Translations under genes and position numbers: made by a program
The notes under the pieces: model-generated
Told to the model about the DNA's origin: nothing
Database searches by the model: none
Seen by the model: the letters and a program-made list of their open reading frames with translations, nothing else
NCBI GenBank assembly: GCA_003557965.1
Contig: PWND01000318.1
Location: 1-7,049 of the forward strand
From: Bacteroidales bacterium
GTDB lineage: Bacteria > Bacteroidota > Bacteroidia > Bacteroidales > UBA7960
Direction: 5' to 3'
DNA: 7,049 nucleotides
Part shown: piece by piece, positions 1-6,458 of the stretch
Layout: every line of letters begins with the position of its first letter
How positions within the stretch are numbered: the first letter of the stretch is position 1

Positions 1-56
1 GGAATTGTGGAATTGGGGAATTGGGGAATTGTGGAATTGGGGAATTGGGGAATTGG
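1..56. repeat. 8-bp tandem array GGAATTG(T/G), seven copies
   Basis: Seven perfect head-to-tail copies of the octamer GGAATTGK fill this stretch. The last base runs T,G,G,T,G,G,G, so there is also a 24-bp higher-order period. The array starts at the window edge and may continue to the left. A period of 8 is not a multiple of 3, and no gene covers it. It ends exactly where the inverted repeat at 57-113 begins. It reads as a slippage-prone intergenic microsatellite with no function visible. Confidence 0.9.
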
Positions 57-113
57 GTGTCTTGTCCTGAAATAAGTTTACAGAAGAAGTAAAATTAAAT
101 CAGGACAAGACAC
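57..113. repeat. 14-bp perfect inverted repeat, possible mini mobile-element relic
   Basis: GTGTCTTGTCCTGA (57-70) is matched perfectly by TCAGGACAAGACAC (100-113), with a 29-bp AT-rich spacer. Trimmed by one base on each side, the ends are TG...CA, as in many insertion sequences. The left arm plus its continuation (AAATAAGTTTAC) resembles, from memory, ends of Bacteroidota IS3-like elements. No transposase can fit, and no target-site duplication is evident in the flanks. It could be a MITE-like or internally deleted element. As a hairpin it lacks the U-tract of an intrinsic terminator. The repeat itself is certain; the mobile origin is inference. Confidence 0.6.
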
Positions 114-124
114 TCAGTCTCTCA

Positions 125-237
125 GGTTTAGCTCTTGGCGTAACTTTGCGAAAACCTTTGCGCACATTGCGATTAAACCACTTTTCTTAAAAAAACCGCT
201 AAGAACGCCATGAACTCGCAATGGACGCAAATAAACC
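125..237. repeat. Imperfect palindrome of TTTGCG-like words, dispersed-repeat candidate
   Basis: The left half carries TTGGCG, TTTGCG, TTTGCG and ATTGCG (135-140, 145-150, 157-162, 166-171) at a spacing of about 9-12 bases. The right half carries the same kind of words on the other strand (GCGG, GGCG, TTGCG, TTGCG read on the minus strand, about 195-230). The whole is bounded by GGTTTA (125-130) and TAAACC (232-237), with a smaller TTCTTA/TAAGAA pair (184-189, 200-205) inside. It resembles, from memory, REP-like intergenic sequences seen in Bacteroidota. No open reading frame is supported here. Confidence 0.6.
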
Positions 238-239
238 AG

Positions 240-498
240 CCTCAACCTTAGCCTCAATCTCATCCTTGCTTTCAGCTTTCACCTTTCACCTTTGAGCTAT
301 TGCACTGGTAACTGGTGATTAGTAATGATTAGTAAAAGTCTCAACCTCAACCTCAATCTCATCCTTACTTTCAGCTTTCACCTTTCAGCTTTCACCTTTG
401 AGCTATTGCACTGGTAACTGGTGATTAGTAATGATTAGTAAAAGTCTCAACCTTAGCCTTAGCCTTAGCCTTAGCCTTAGCCTCAATCTCAACCCTAA
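240..498. repeat. Composite repeat: hexamer blocks, heptamer blocks and a duplicated 42-bp linker
   Basis: Three hexamer blocks (variants CCTCAA, CCTTAG, TCTCAA) lie at about 240-268, 339-367 and 445-498. Each of the first two is followed by a heptamer block of CTTTCA(C/G) ending in CTTTGAG, four units at 269-296 and five at 368-402. Each heptamer block is followed by an identical 42-bp linker, 297-338 and 403-444. The linker itself contains paired sub-repeats (ACTGGTA/ACTGGTG and ATTAGTA twice). The plus strand is pyrimidine-rich over the hexamer and heptamer blocks. The repeat stops two bases before the stop codon of the oligopeptidase gene, so it would form the 3' untranslated part of that transcript. 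Mixed 6- and 7-base periods rule out a coding repeat. Confidence 0.9.
451..480. repeat. Five perfect CCTTAG hexamers
   Basis: This is the most regular part of the third hexamer block. Five identical CCTTAG units are preceded in phase by TCTCAA and followed in phase by CCTCAA, TCTCAA and CCCTAA. Earlier blocks have at most one CCTTAG unit (246-251), so the run looks like a local expansion by strand slippage. Confidence 0.9.
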
Positions 499-500
499 AC

Positions 501-2618
501 TTATTGCTCAAGTAAAGTAATCATAAAAGCAAACTCAAAAGCTACTTCTTTTAACCTGGCAAACCTTCCTGAAGCCCCGCTATGCCCGGCTTCCATGTTT
601 GTTGTAAGAATAATTTTTGTATCAGCAGTATTATAATCCCGAAGTTTAGCAACCCATTTAGTAGGTTCAAAATACTGCACCTGGCTATCATGAAGCCCTG
701 AGGTTGCAAGGATATTTGGATAATCTTGTTTTGAAATATTATCATAAGGTGAATATGCAAGCATATATTCATAGTGCTCTTTTATGTTTGGATTACCCCA
801 TTCACCATATTCTGCAGTTGTAAGCGGTATTGTTTCATCAAGCATTGTTGTAACAACATCTACAAAAGGAACACCAGCAATTACACCTTTAAAAAGTTCC
901 GGTGCCATATTTACTACAGCGCCTATTAGCAAGCCACCGGCAGATATTCCATAAGCAAACAGCTTATCAGGATTAGTATATTTTTCATCAATTAAAAAGT
1001 GTGCACAATCAATAAAGTCATAAAAAGTATTCTTTTTATTAAGCAAGCGGCCTTCCTCATACCAATATCTTCCCATTTCCTGTCCACCTCTTACATGCGC
1101 TAAAACCACAATAAACCCTCTGTCAAGCAAGCTTATCCTGTTTGAGTTAAACCTTGGGTCTAAGCGGGCACCATAAGATCCATAACCATATAGCAGCAAC
1201 GGGTTTTTACCATCCTGCTTCATCCCCTTTCTATACACCAAAGAAAGCGGCACTTTTCTCCCGTCCCGTGCTTCAACAAACAACCTTTTTGTAGTATAAT
1301 CATTAGAATCAAAATCTCCCAAAACTTCTGTTTGCTTTACCAGGTTAGTTTCTCCTGTAGCCATATTGTAATCATAAATGGTATTAGGAGTTGTTAATGA
1401 AGTATATGAATACCTGAAAATATCAGAATCAATTTCAAAATTACTATTTATAGCAACTGTATATGCCTCTTCCTCAAACTGAAGGTAGTAGTCTTTATTT
1501 GTTTTATGGTTAATTATTCTAAGATTTCTCATTGCATTACTTCTTTCCTGCAATACAAGATAGTCATTAAACACCTCCATAGACTCCAGCAAAACATCAT
1601 CTCTGTGCGGAATAACTTCTTTCCAGTAATCTCTGCCGGTTTGTTCTGCATCAACCTGCATTAATCTGTAATTTGGTGCATTATAATTTGTTATAACCAA
1701 AAATTTTCCATTGATGTGTTCTATTCTGTATTCTAAGTCTTTTTCTCTTGGCTGGAATACTTCAAACTTCCCAAGTGGATTATCGGATTTCAGAATCAGG
1801 CTTTCGTTGCTAAGTGTTGTTCGTGTATTTACAACAAGGTACTCATCATCTTTTGTTCGCGAGACACCCATATAGTAGTAAGTTTCGTCCTTTTCATAAT
1901 AGACTTCCTCGGGGTAATCAGATTCGAAAATATTAAAACGATATATTTTGTGATATCTTAGCGTAACAGGGTCAATTGCTGTATAAAAAAAGGTTTTATT
2001 GTCAGCCGACCATGTAACATCTCCCCCTGCATAGCTAATACCTGTTTCCCTAACTTTTCCACTGCTTAAGTTTTTAACATAAATGGTATATTGCCTTCTT
2101 CCAAGTGTATCAACTGTGTAAGCAATTTTTTCATTGTTGAATGATATATCATAGCTTCCTACCCTGAAATAAGAGTGCCCTTCGGCAAGTTTTGGCACAT
2201 TAAGAATAACTTCCTCTTCAGCATCAAGGCTGCCTTTTTTTCTGCAATATATTGGATATTCACCTCCCTTTTCATACCTGGCATAATAGTAGTAGCCATT
2301 ACTATAAACCGGGGCTGATTCGTCATCCTGCTTAATTCTACCTACCATTTCGTTATAAAGCTCATCCTGCAGGTCATTAGTATGTGCCATCATTTTATCC
2401 CGATATTCATTTTCGGCCAATAAATAAGAAATCACATCCGGGTTTGCAGGATCATTCATCCAATAGTAAAAATCCAACCTGGTATCACCATGAAGCACAA
2501 GCTTCTTCTCAATTTTTTCGGCAACAGGAGGTTTGACATCAGAAGGCCAGCCCTTCTGCCTTTGTGTACAAGAGCAAATCATAAGCGCTAAAATAATTAA
2601 AAGTAGTATGTTTTTCAT
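501..2618 (-). CDS. ptrB: Oligopeptidase B (S9A serine peptidase), exported lipoprotein form
   Basis: This 705-aa protein is a prolyl-oligopeptidase-family peptidase of the oligopeptidase B type, which cuts short peptides after Arg or Lys. Residues 1-17 form a lipoprotein signal (hydrophobic stretch, then Ile-Cys-Ser-Cys with Cys17 as the likely lipidated residue). The following residues (TQRQKG) have no acidic surface-export signal, so a periplasmic location is likely. A beta-propeller gating domain spans roughly 90-430. The catalytic domain follows, with nucleophile Ser559 in GISAGG, Asp644 in GLHDSQVQYFEP and His679 in NMEAGHSG; the last two are oligopeptidase B signatures. Of the Glu-x-Glu pair that binds the basic P1 residue, Glu603 is kept but Gly605 replaces the second Glu. 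The ATG has no Shine-Dalgarno sequence. The gene lies 152 nt after the methyltransferase stop. The family call is firm; the exact P1 preference is less so. Confidence 0.95.
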   Translation of the reverse strand: MKNILLLIILALMICSCTQRQKGWPSDVKPPVAEKIEKKLVLHGDTRLDFYYWMNDPANPDVISYLLAENEYRDKMMAHTNDLQDELYNEMVGRIKQDDESAPVYSNGYYYYARYEKGGEYPIYCRKKGSLDAEEEVILNVPKLAEGHSYFRVGSYDISFNNEKIAYTVDTLGRRQYTIYVKNLSSGKVRETGISYAGGDVTWSADNKTFFYTAIDPVTLRYHKIYRFNIFESDYPEEVYYEKDETYYYMGVSRTKDDEYLVVNTRTTLSNESLILKSDNPLGKFEVFQPREKDLEYRIEHINGKFLVITNYNAPNYRLMQVDAEQTGRDYWKEVIPHRDDVLLESMEVFNDYLVLQERSNAMRNLRIINHKTNKDYYLQFEEEAYTVAINSNFEIDSDIFRYSYTSLTTPNTIYDYNMATGETNLVKQTEVLGDFDSNDYTTKRLFVEARDGRKVPLSLVYRKGMKQDGKNPLLLYGYGSYGARLDPRFNSNRISLLDRGFIVVLAHVRGGQEMGRYWYEEGRLLNKKNTFYDFIDCAHFLIDEKYTNPDKLFAYGISAGGLLIGAVVNMAPELFKGVIAGVPFVDVVTTMLDETIPLTTAEYGEWGNPNIKEHYEYMLAYSPYDNISKQDYPNILATSGLHDSQVQYFEPTKWVAKLRDYNTADTKIILTTNMEAGHSGASGRFARLKEVAFEFAFMITLLEQ

Positions 2619-2666
2619 CTTTATAAATTATAGTTATTAAGCTGTTTTACAATTCTTTACAAGTGA

Positions 2667-2682
2667 ATATTTCTCGAAATAT
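2667..2682. repeat. Short palindrome ATATTTC-TC-GAAATAT upstream of oligopeptidase B
   Basis: Two perfect 7-bp arms with a 2-bp centre lie about 50-65 bases upstream of the oligopeptidase start. The geometry would suit a dimeric regulator's operator rather than a terminator, since the loop is too small and no U-tract follows. In such AT-rich DNA it may be chance. Confidence 0.25.
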
Positions 2683-2770
2683 ATTTTGTAAACAACCAAT
2701 CAAAAAAATGATATTTTGAGAAAAGCTATATAAAAATAGATAATTATATCAGACAAAGTGATATTTATTT

Positions 2771-3601
2771 CTATAATTTTTCAAAAACTACTATATCCTG
2801 GAAACTATACTTTTCGGATTTCTCATGATTGCACCAATAGCCGTAAATGATGTTTTTAATGGCCATGTTATTACCTGAAATTAAATTATTTACAAGATAA
2901 TCTTCATTATAAGCAACATTAGCAGCTTTCACTTTTTTATCCATTAACCTGTATTCTCCGCAATTAACCGGAAAGTTAAAGTTTTTATCCATGCTCTTTA
3001 AAGTATAATCATTAAGGATGAAAAATGTAGCCAGGCACCTGCCATTTGTTTTTAAAACCCTTCCTATTTCATCGAGGTAGTTTTTTACTTCATCGGGTTG
3101 CATGTGCGTAAAAACGGAAACCAGAAATACGAAATCAAATTCGTTATCCTTATATGGAAACTTAAACGTTTTGGCGTTGTTGCCGCTTGAAGTGTATAAA
3201 TCATTTAAAAGACAAACTTTCTGAAACTTAAAATTCGGATATTTTGCAGAGATATTCTTTTTACACCACTTAACACCGGTATCAACCAAATCAAAACCTT
3301 CATAAGACCCGTTTTCATCAAGAAAAAATGCTAATGGCCTTGCCATTCTGCCAATTCCACTTCCAATATCAAGAACTCTGTGATGTGGTTTTAAATTTCC
3401 ATAATCAATAAAAAGCTTTAAGAAGACTTTTCCGGTTTTAACAAAGTCACCCGAGCCTGTGTATATCAGGCCTCTTGGCGGTACCATTTCAATATTTTTG
3501 TTGAAAATTTTATTATATATATCTATTGGCAAAAAAAACAACCTCCTGGCTAATAACCTGAAAGAAGGCGGCAGGATATAATAAAGTTTTCTCAGCATCA
3601 T
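2771..3601 (-). CDS. Class I SAM-dependent methyltransferase
   Basis: This 276-aa protein has the Rossmann-like methyltransferase fold of the Methyltransf_11/25 type. Motif I is VLDIGSGIGR (76-85, bases 3347-3376). The acidic residue after strand 2 is Asp104 in EGFDLVD. The motif IV region is EFDFVFLVSVFTHM (154-167), and RVLKTNGRCLATFF (181-194) matches the post-motif 'xLKPGG' strand. The C-terminal part (about 250-276), with GYW and SFQDIVVF, resembles small methyltransferases often found near glycan-biosynthesis genes. The first 35 residues are basic and hydrophobic, which suggests peripheral membrane attachment. Two adjacent ATG codons open the frame; the outer one is chosen and neither has a Shine-Dalgarno sequence. 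The gene starts 23 nt after the deiminase stop, so the two are probably cotranscribed. The substrate cannot be told from the sequence. Confidence 0.85.
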   Translation of the reverse strand: MMLRKLYYILPPSFRLLARRLFFLPIDIYNKIFNKNIEMVPPRGLIYTGSGDFVKTGKVFLKLFIDYGNLKPHHRVLDIGSGIGRMARPLAFFLDENGSYEGFDLVDTGVKWCKKNISAKYPNFKFQKVCLLNDLYTSSGNNAKTFKFPYKDNEFDFVFLVSVFTHMQPDEVKNYLDEIGRVLKTNGRCLATFFILNDYTLKSMDKNFNFPVNCGEYRLMDKKVKAANVAYNEDYLVNNLISGNNMAIKNIIYGYWCNHEKSEKYSFQDIVVFEKL

Positions 3602-3624
3602 ATAAATATTAATTATATGCCAAA

Positions 3625-5340
3625 TTATTGTTTGATAATTTTCTTGATTTCTGCAAAATTATCATTTATAGCTCTAATAAAGTAAACACCGGCCGGTAAA
3701 TTGCTAATATCAATATTCATAAGGATATCATAAGCATTTTCTGTTATTCTTTTTTTGTAAACAGTTTGCCCCTGGATATTAGTTATGGTTAGGCTTCCCC
3801 CTGAAAACTCAGCAGATGCTGAAAAGTTAATATAATCATTAGCAGGATTTGGATAAACTTTAAAAGTAGGGTTTATTGCATATTTTTCAACACTTGTATC
3901 ATCAGTCAGCTTAACTTCAAAGCTATAATATCCTTCGGGTGCCACAAGAGGTTTTGTAATTGTTTTATTATTATTGTTTGTGGCCTTAATGTAGTATCTT
4001 ACTACCATTCCCAACTCCAGCTCCTCCCCGTCTATACTTGTGTAATATTTACCATTATCCAAAGTCATATTAACAGGTTCGAACTCTTTATCTTCATCAG
4101 TTGCCAGCATAAGTTTAACAGAAGAAACTCCATCAGGACTGTTAACTTCGGCAACAAATTCAACCTTTTCATCATCAACGAGGGCTATTCTAACTCTTGG
4201 GTGAGAAATATGCACCGGGTCAAAAGCTGCAATTTCTCTTGTTATACAGTGAATTGCGCCACTGGCAGAAATTACGTCTTCCATATAAACACCCTGAATA
4301 TTGTAGCCGGGCATGGCATCTCTGAATACCTGGAGCCCAGTTTCATCAAGATGGTGCCCGTATTGAGGTACAAGTACAAGGTTGTTTAATATCAAAGCGT
4401 TTGCAAAAGTTCTGTAGGGAGTAGCCGGGGGGTAGTTTCCTGAATGGCTGGGGACCATAGGAATTCTCACAACCTCATAGTTTCTTTCAAAGCAAGTGTT
4501 GTAGTTGCTTAAAACGTAATCAAGGTTGTTTTCAATAAACGGCCCATCAGATACCCCTTCCGGGAACTCTCCCACAAGGAGTGTTTCTTCATCAATCAAT
4601 TTCATGTGCATATCAATGTGGCTTATATTATCATAAGGAAGCTCGTTCATTTTAATATACCTGTCAATTCCCATATATTCATACATAATCTGGTCAATCT
4701 GTGATTCTGAGTAAGAAGGGTTTTCAGAAAGAATAAGCTTCGAAGAAAAACCCGTTCCATGTCCGTCAGACATAAAGTTGCCTCCGGTTGCAGTAAGCAT
4801 GCCGCTATTGCCACTCATTTGAAATAAATCCAAATCAAGATAGTCAGCCATAAACCCCGGTACTTCATTGTCAGCAGGCCGTGGCCTGTTGTAAAGCCAG
4901 TCAACAAAAGCAAGGCTTCCATCTTCAAGGTAAACACTTTGTGGCCCATAATCTCTAACCCATACAGAATTAAAATCAGCCTGAACCAGGTTTACATTTT
5001 CTAAGCTAACATTGCCGTCAATCAAGTAATTTTGAATTGCATTACAGTTGCCACATAAAATATATACGTTAGCAACTTCACTGGCATTTCTAACAATTTC
5101 TCTCAACTCATAAGAGTATGCTGCCCATGTAATTATCACACCATAGGCCTCCTCCCATTCGGCAGGAGTTCTTGGAGGAACTTCAGGGGAAGTATGCTTT
5201 TTCGGGAAAAAAGGTGTATTAATTAATTCATAATAAAGTTCAACTTCATCTTCTGTTAAGCCTTTGGGTAAAGGCTCCTGGGATACTGCACTCATAGTAA
5301 TTGCAATAAAAATAAAAATTGATAACAAACAGTTTTTCAT
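3625..5340 (-). CDS. Secreted peptidylarginine-deiminase-like enzyme (PPAD-type) with T9SS sorting domain
   Basis: This 571-aa protein of the agmatine deiminase/PAD_porph family hydrolyses a guanidinium group, probably turning Arg into citrulline. A signal peptide covers about residues 1-20, then a short pro-region, the deiminase domain (about 60-375), an Ig-like domain (about 380-477) and a T9SS type A sorting domain (about 490-571, with YPNPA, a GQTVYKK strand and DISNLPAGVYFIRA). Catalytic residues seen are Asp130 (VWVRDYGP), His241 and Asp243 (HIDMH), and Cys365 (AIHCIT, codon 4246-4248). NRPRP at 151-155 supplies Arg152 and Arg154, which in P. gingivalis PPAD carry the same numbers and bind the substrate's C-terminal carboxylate. 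Cytosolic agmatine deiminases, of about 370 aa, lack the signal peptide, Ig and sorting domains. It should act outside the cell or on its surface. The ATG has no Shine-Dalgarno sequence. The family is firm; peptidyl-Arg specificity is strong inference. Confidence 0.9.
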   Translation of the reverse strand: MKNCLLSIFIFIAITMSAVSQEPLPKGLTEDEVELYYELINTPFFPKKHTSPEVPPRTPAEWEEAYGVIITWAAYSYELREIVRNASEVANVYILCGNCNAIQNYLIDGNVSLENVNLVQADFNSVWVRDYGPQSVYLEDGSLAFVDWLYNRPRPADNEVPGFMADYLDLDLFQMSGNSGMLTATGGNFMSDGHGTGFSSKLILSENPSYSESQIDQIMYEYMGIDRYIKMNELPYDNISHIDMHMKLIDEETLLVGEFPEGVSDGPFIENNLDYVLSNYNTCFERNYEVVRIPMVPSHSGNYPPATPYRTFANALILNNLVLVPQYGHHLDETGLQVFRDAMPGYNIQGVYMEDVISASGAIHCITREIAAFDPVHISHPRVRIALVDDEKVEFVAEVNSPDGVSSVKLMLATDEDKEFEPVNMTLDNGKYYTSIDGEELELGMVVRYYIKATNNNNKTITKPLVAPEGYYSFEVKLTDDTSVEKYAINPTFKVYPNPANDYINFSASAEFSGGSLTITNIQGQTVYKKRITENAYDILMNIDISNLPAGVYFIRAINDNFAEIKKIIKQ

Positions 5341-5494
5341 ATTTTTTTGATTATAGATATTAAGTTGTATTAAAAATAATTATGTATTCTAAAAATTAAA
5401 CTTTTGGCATTTATACTTCGTTGAAACCCTTATGCTTTATAAATAATTCTTTTTCAAAAATGGTATTAAAGGGCTTATTAATAATAGAATTTGG

Positions 5495-5770
5495 TTAATA
5501 TTTAACTTTAAAATTTCTATACTCAGCTATGGGTATTTCGTTTACATTCAGGTTATCAACCCTTGACCACTCGGGGCCTTTTTTGCAATATTGCAAAAAG
5601 TTCTCGATATCGGTTTCATCTCCCTCTGCTTCAATATATACAGAACCATCCGCCATATTTTTAACAAAACCATTAATATTGTAAATATCAGCACCTTTTT
5701 CCACATAATACCTAAAACCAACACGCTGAACCTTCCCGTAAACTGAAATTTCCAATGCTTTTTTACTCAT
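5495..5770 (-). CDS. acyP: Acylphosphatase
   Basis: This 91-aa cytosolic enzyme hydrolyses acyl phosphates such as acetyl phosphate or carbamoyl phosphate to the acid and phosphate. The length is that of the family. The phosphate-binding loop GKVQRVGFR (12-20) ends in catalytic Arg20, and GFVKN (34-38) supplies catalytic Asn38. The following DGSVYIEAEGD matches the second half of the alpha/beta sandwich. The ATG at 5768-5770 is the only reasonable start, since the frame upstream reaches a stop (5789-5791) without another ATG. The gene stands alone, 115 nt after the exonuclease and 154 nt before the deiminase, so its neighbours say little about its role. Confidence 0.95.
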   Translation of the reverse strand: MSKKALEISVYGKVQRVGFRYYVEKGADIYNINGFVKNMADGSVYIEAEGDETDIENFLQYCKKGPEWSRVDNLNVNEIPIAEYRNFKVKY

Positions 5771-5885
5771 AACATAAACATTTAAAAGTTAGCGCAAGTA
5801 ATTTAAACTGATTAACAGTTATTAATTTACAAAAGAAAACAAAATGCAAACACCAGGTTATAAACAAATTATAAAAAAGAGATAT

Positions 5886-6404
5886 TTAACAACTTTTGAG
5901 ATAAATATTGGAGTTCGTTTGCAATATCATTTCAAATAGTTTTACAGTAGCTTCACAATCACCTGCTGCCCTGTGCCTGTCATTTATCCTAATATTAAGA
6001 GAGTCGCAAATTTTACCCAAGCTGTATGACTTAAATCCCGGAAATGCTTTACGGCTCAACTTTACAGTACAAATTTTTTCCCTGTTGTATTCATATCCCA
6101 GCCTTCGGTATTCCTGGGCAATAAAGCTATAGTCAAAGTTGACATTGTGGGCAACAAAGATTTTGTTTTCTGTAATTTCAACAATATCCCTGGCAATTTC
6201 ATAGAACTTAGGTGCATACCTTACCATTTCATCAGATATGCCAGTCATTTGTGTAATAAACGGGGGGATTTTTCTTTCCGGGTTTACCAAGGACTGATAT
6301 TTATCAATAACTTGCTTGCCATTATGCACAAACACAGCAATTTCTGTAATTTTATCTCTCCTTGGGTTACCACCGGTTGTTTCAATATCAATTATAGCAT
6401 ACAC
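5886..6404 (-). CDS. DEDDh 3'-5' exonuclease, DnaQ/epsilon-like
   Basis: This 172-aa protein is a compact 3'-5' exonuclease domain of the RNase T/DNA polymerase III epsilon family. Exo I is DIETTG (Asp6, Glu8), Exo II is AHNVNFDYSF (Asp91) and Exo III is HRAAGD (His144, Asp149), so all five metal-binding and catalytic residues of the DEDDh type are present. The domain ends soon after Exo III, with no fused GIY-YIG or polymerase-binding extension visible. It could be the proofreading subunit or a separate repair or RNA exonuclease; the sequence does not decide. The start is GTG (6402-6404): the family normally begins within a few residues of the DIETTG motif, and the frame upstream runs into TGA at 6417-6419 without an ATG. 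It follows the DUF2148 gene by 54 nt and may share its transcript. Confidence 0.9.
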   Translation of the reverse strand: MYAIIDIETTGGNPRRDKITEIAVFVHNGKQVIDKYQSLVNPERKIPPFITQMTGISDEMVRYAPKFYEIARDIVEITENKIFVAHNVNFDYSFIAQEYRRLGYEYNREKICTVKLSRKAFPGFKSYSLGKICDSLNIRINDRHRAAGDCEATVKLFEMILQTNSNIYLKSC

Positions 6405-6458
6405 AACAAATAAGGCTCAATTATATTATTAGAAGTAAAGTAATTTTACAGAACATTT

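Noticed and set aside
451..480. Telomere-like hexamer repeat
   Set aside because: The unit read on either strand (CCTTAG or CTAAGG) is not a rotation of known telomere repeats such as TTAGGG or TTAGGC, and it lies inside a mixed hexamer/heptamer array next to bacterial genes.
240..498. CRISPR array
   Set aside because: The repeats are 6 and 7 bases long and contiguous, and the 42-bp linkers are identical to each other, so there are no repeats of 20-40 bases with unique spacers.
2731..2757. Promoter before oligopeptidase B: TTTG, 15 bases, TATTTTTA on the minus strand
   Set aside because: The spacing is shorter than the usual 19-21 bases and the last base of the -7 element is wrong; similar AT-rich matches occur by chance here.
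3625..5340. Plain agmatine deiminase for polyamine synthesis
   Set aside because: A signal peptide, Ig-like domain, T9SS sorting domain and the NRPRP motif are not features of the cytosolic AguA enzymes, and no polyamine gene is nearby.
5424..5476. Stem AAGCCCTT/AAGGGTTT (minus strand) between acylphosphatase and deiminase as a terminator
   Set aside because: The 8-bp stem needs a G-U pair in RNA, the loop is 37 nt, and no U-tract follows, so it is not a credible intrinsic terminator.
5806..5820. Inverted repeat AACTG-ATTAA-CAGTT upstream of acylphosphatase
   Set aside because: The arms are only 5 bp and do not extend, which is expected by chance in this composition.
5908..6413. Plus-strand open frames of 74 and 88 codons
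   Set aside because: They lie entirely or almost entirely opposite the exonuclease gene, whose catalytic motifs are intact, and their translations show no recognisable domain.
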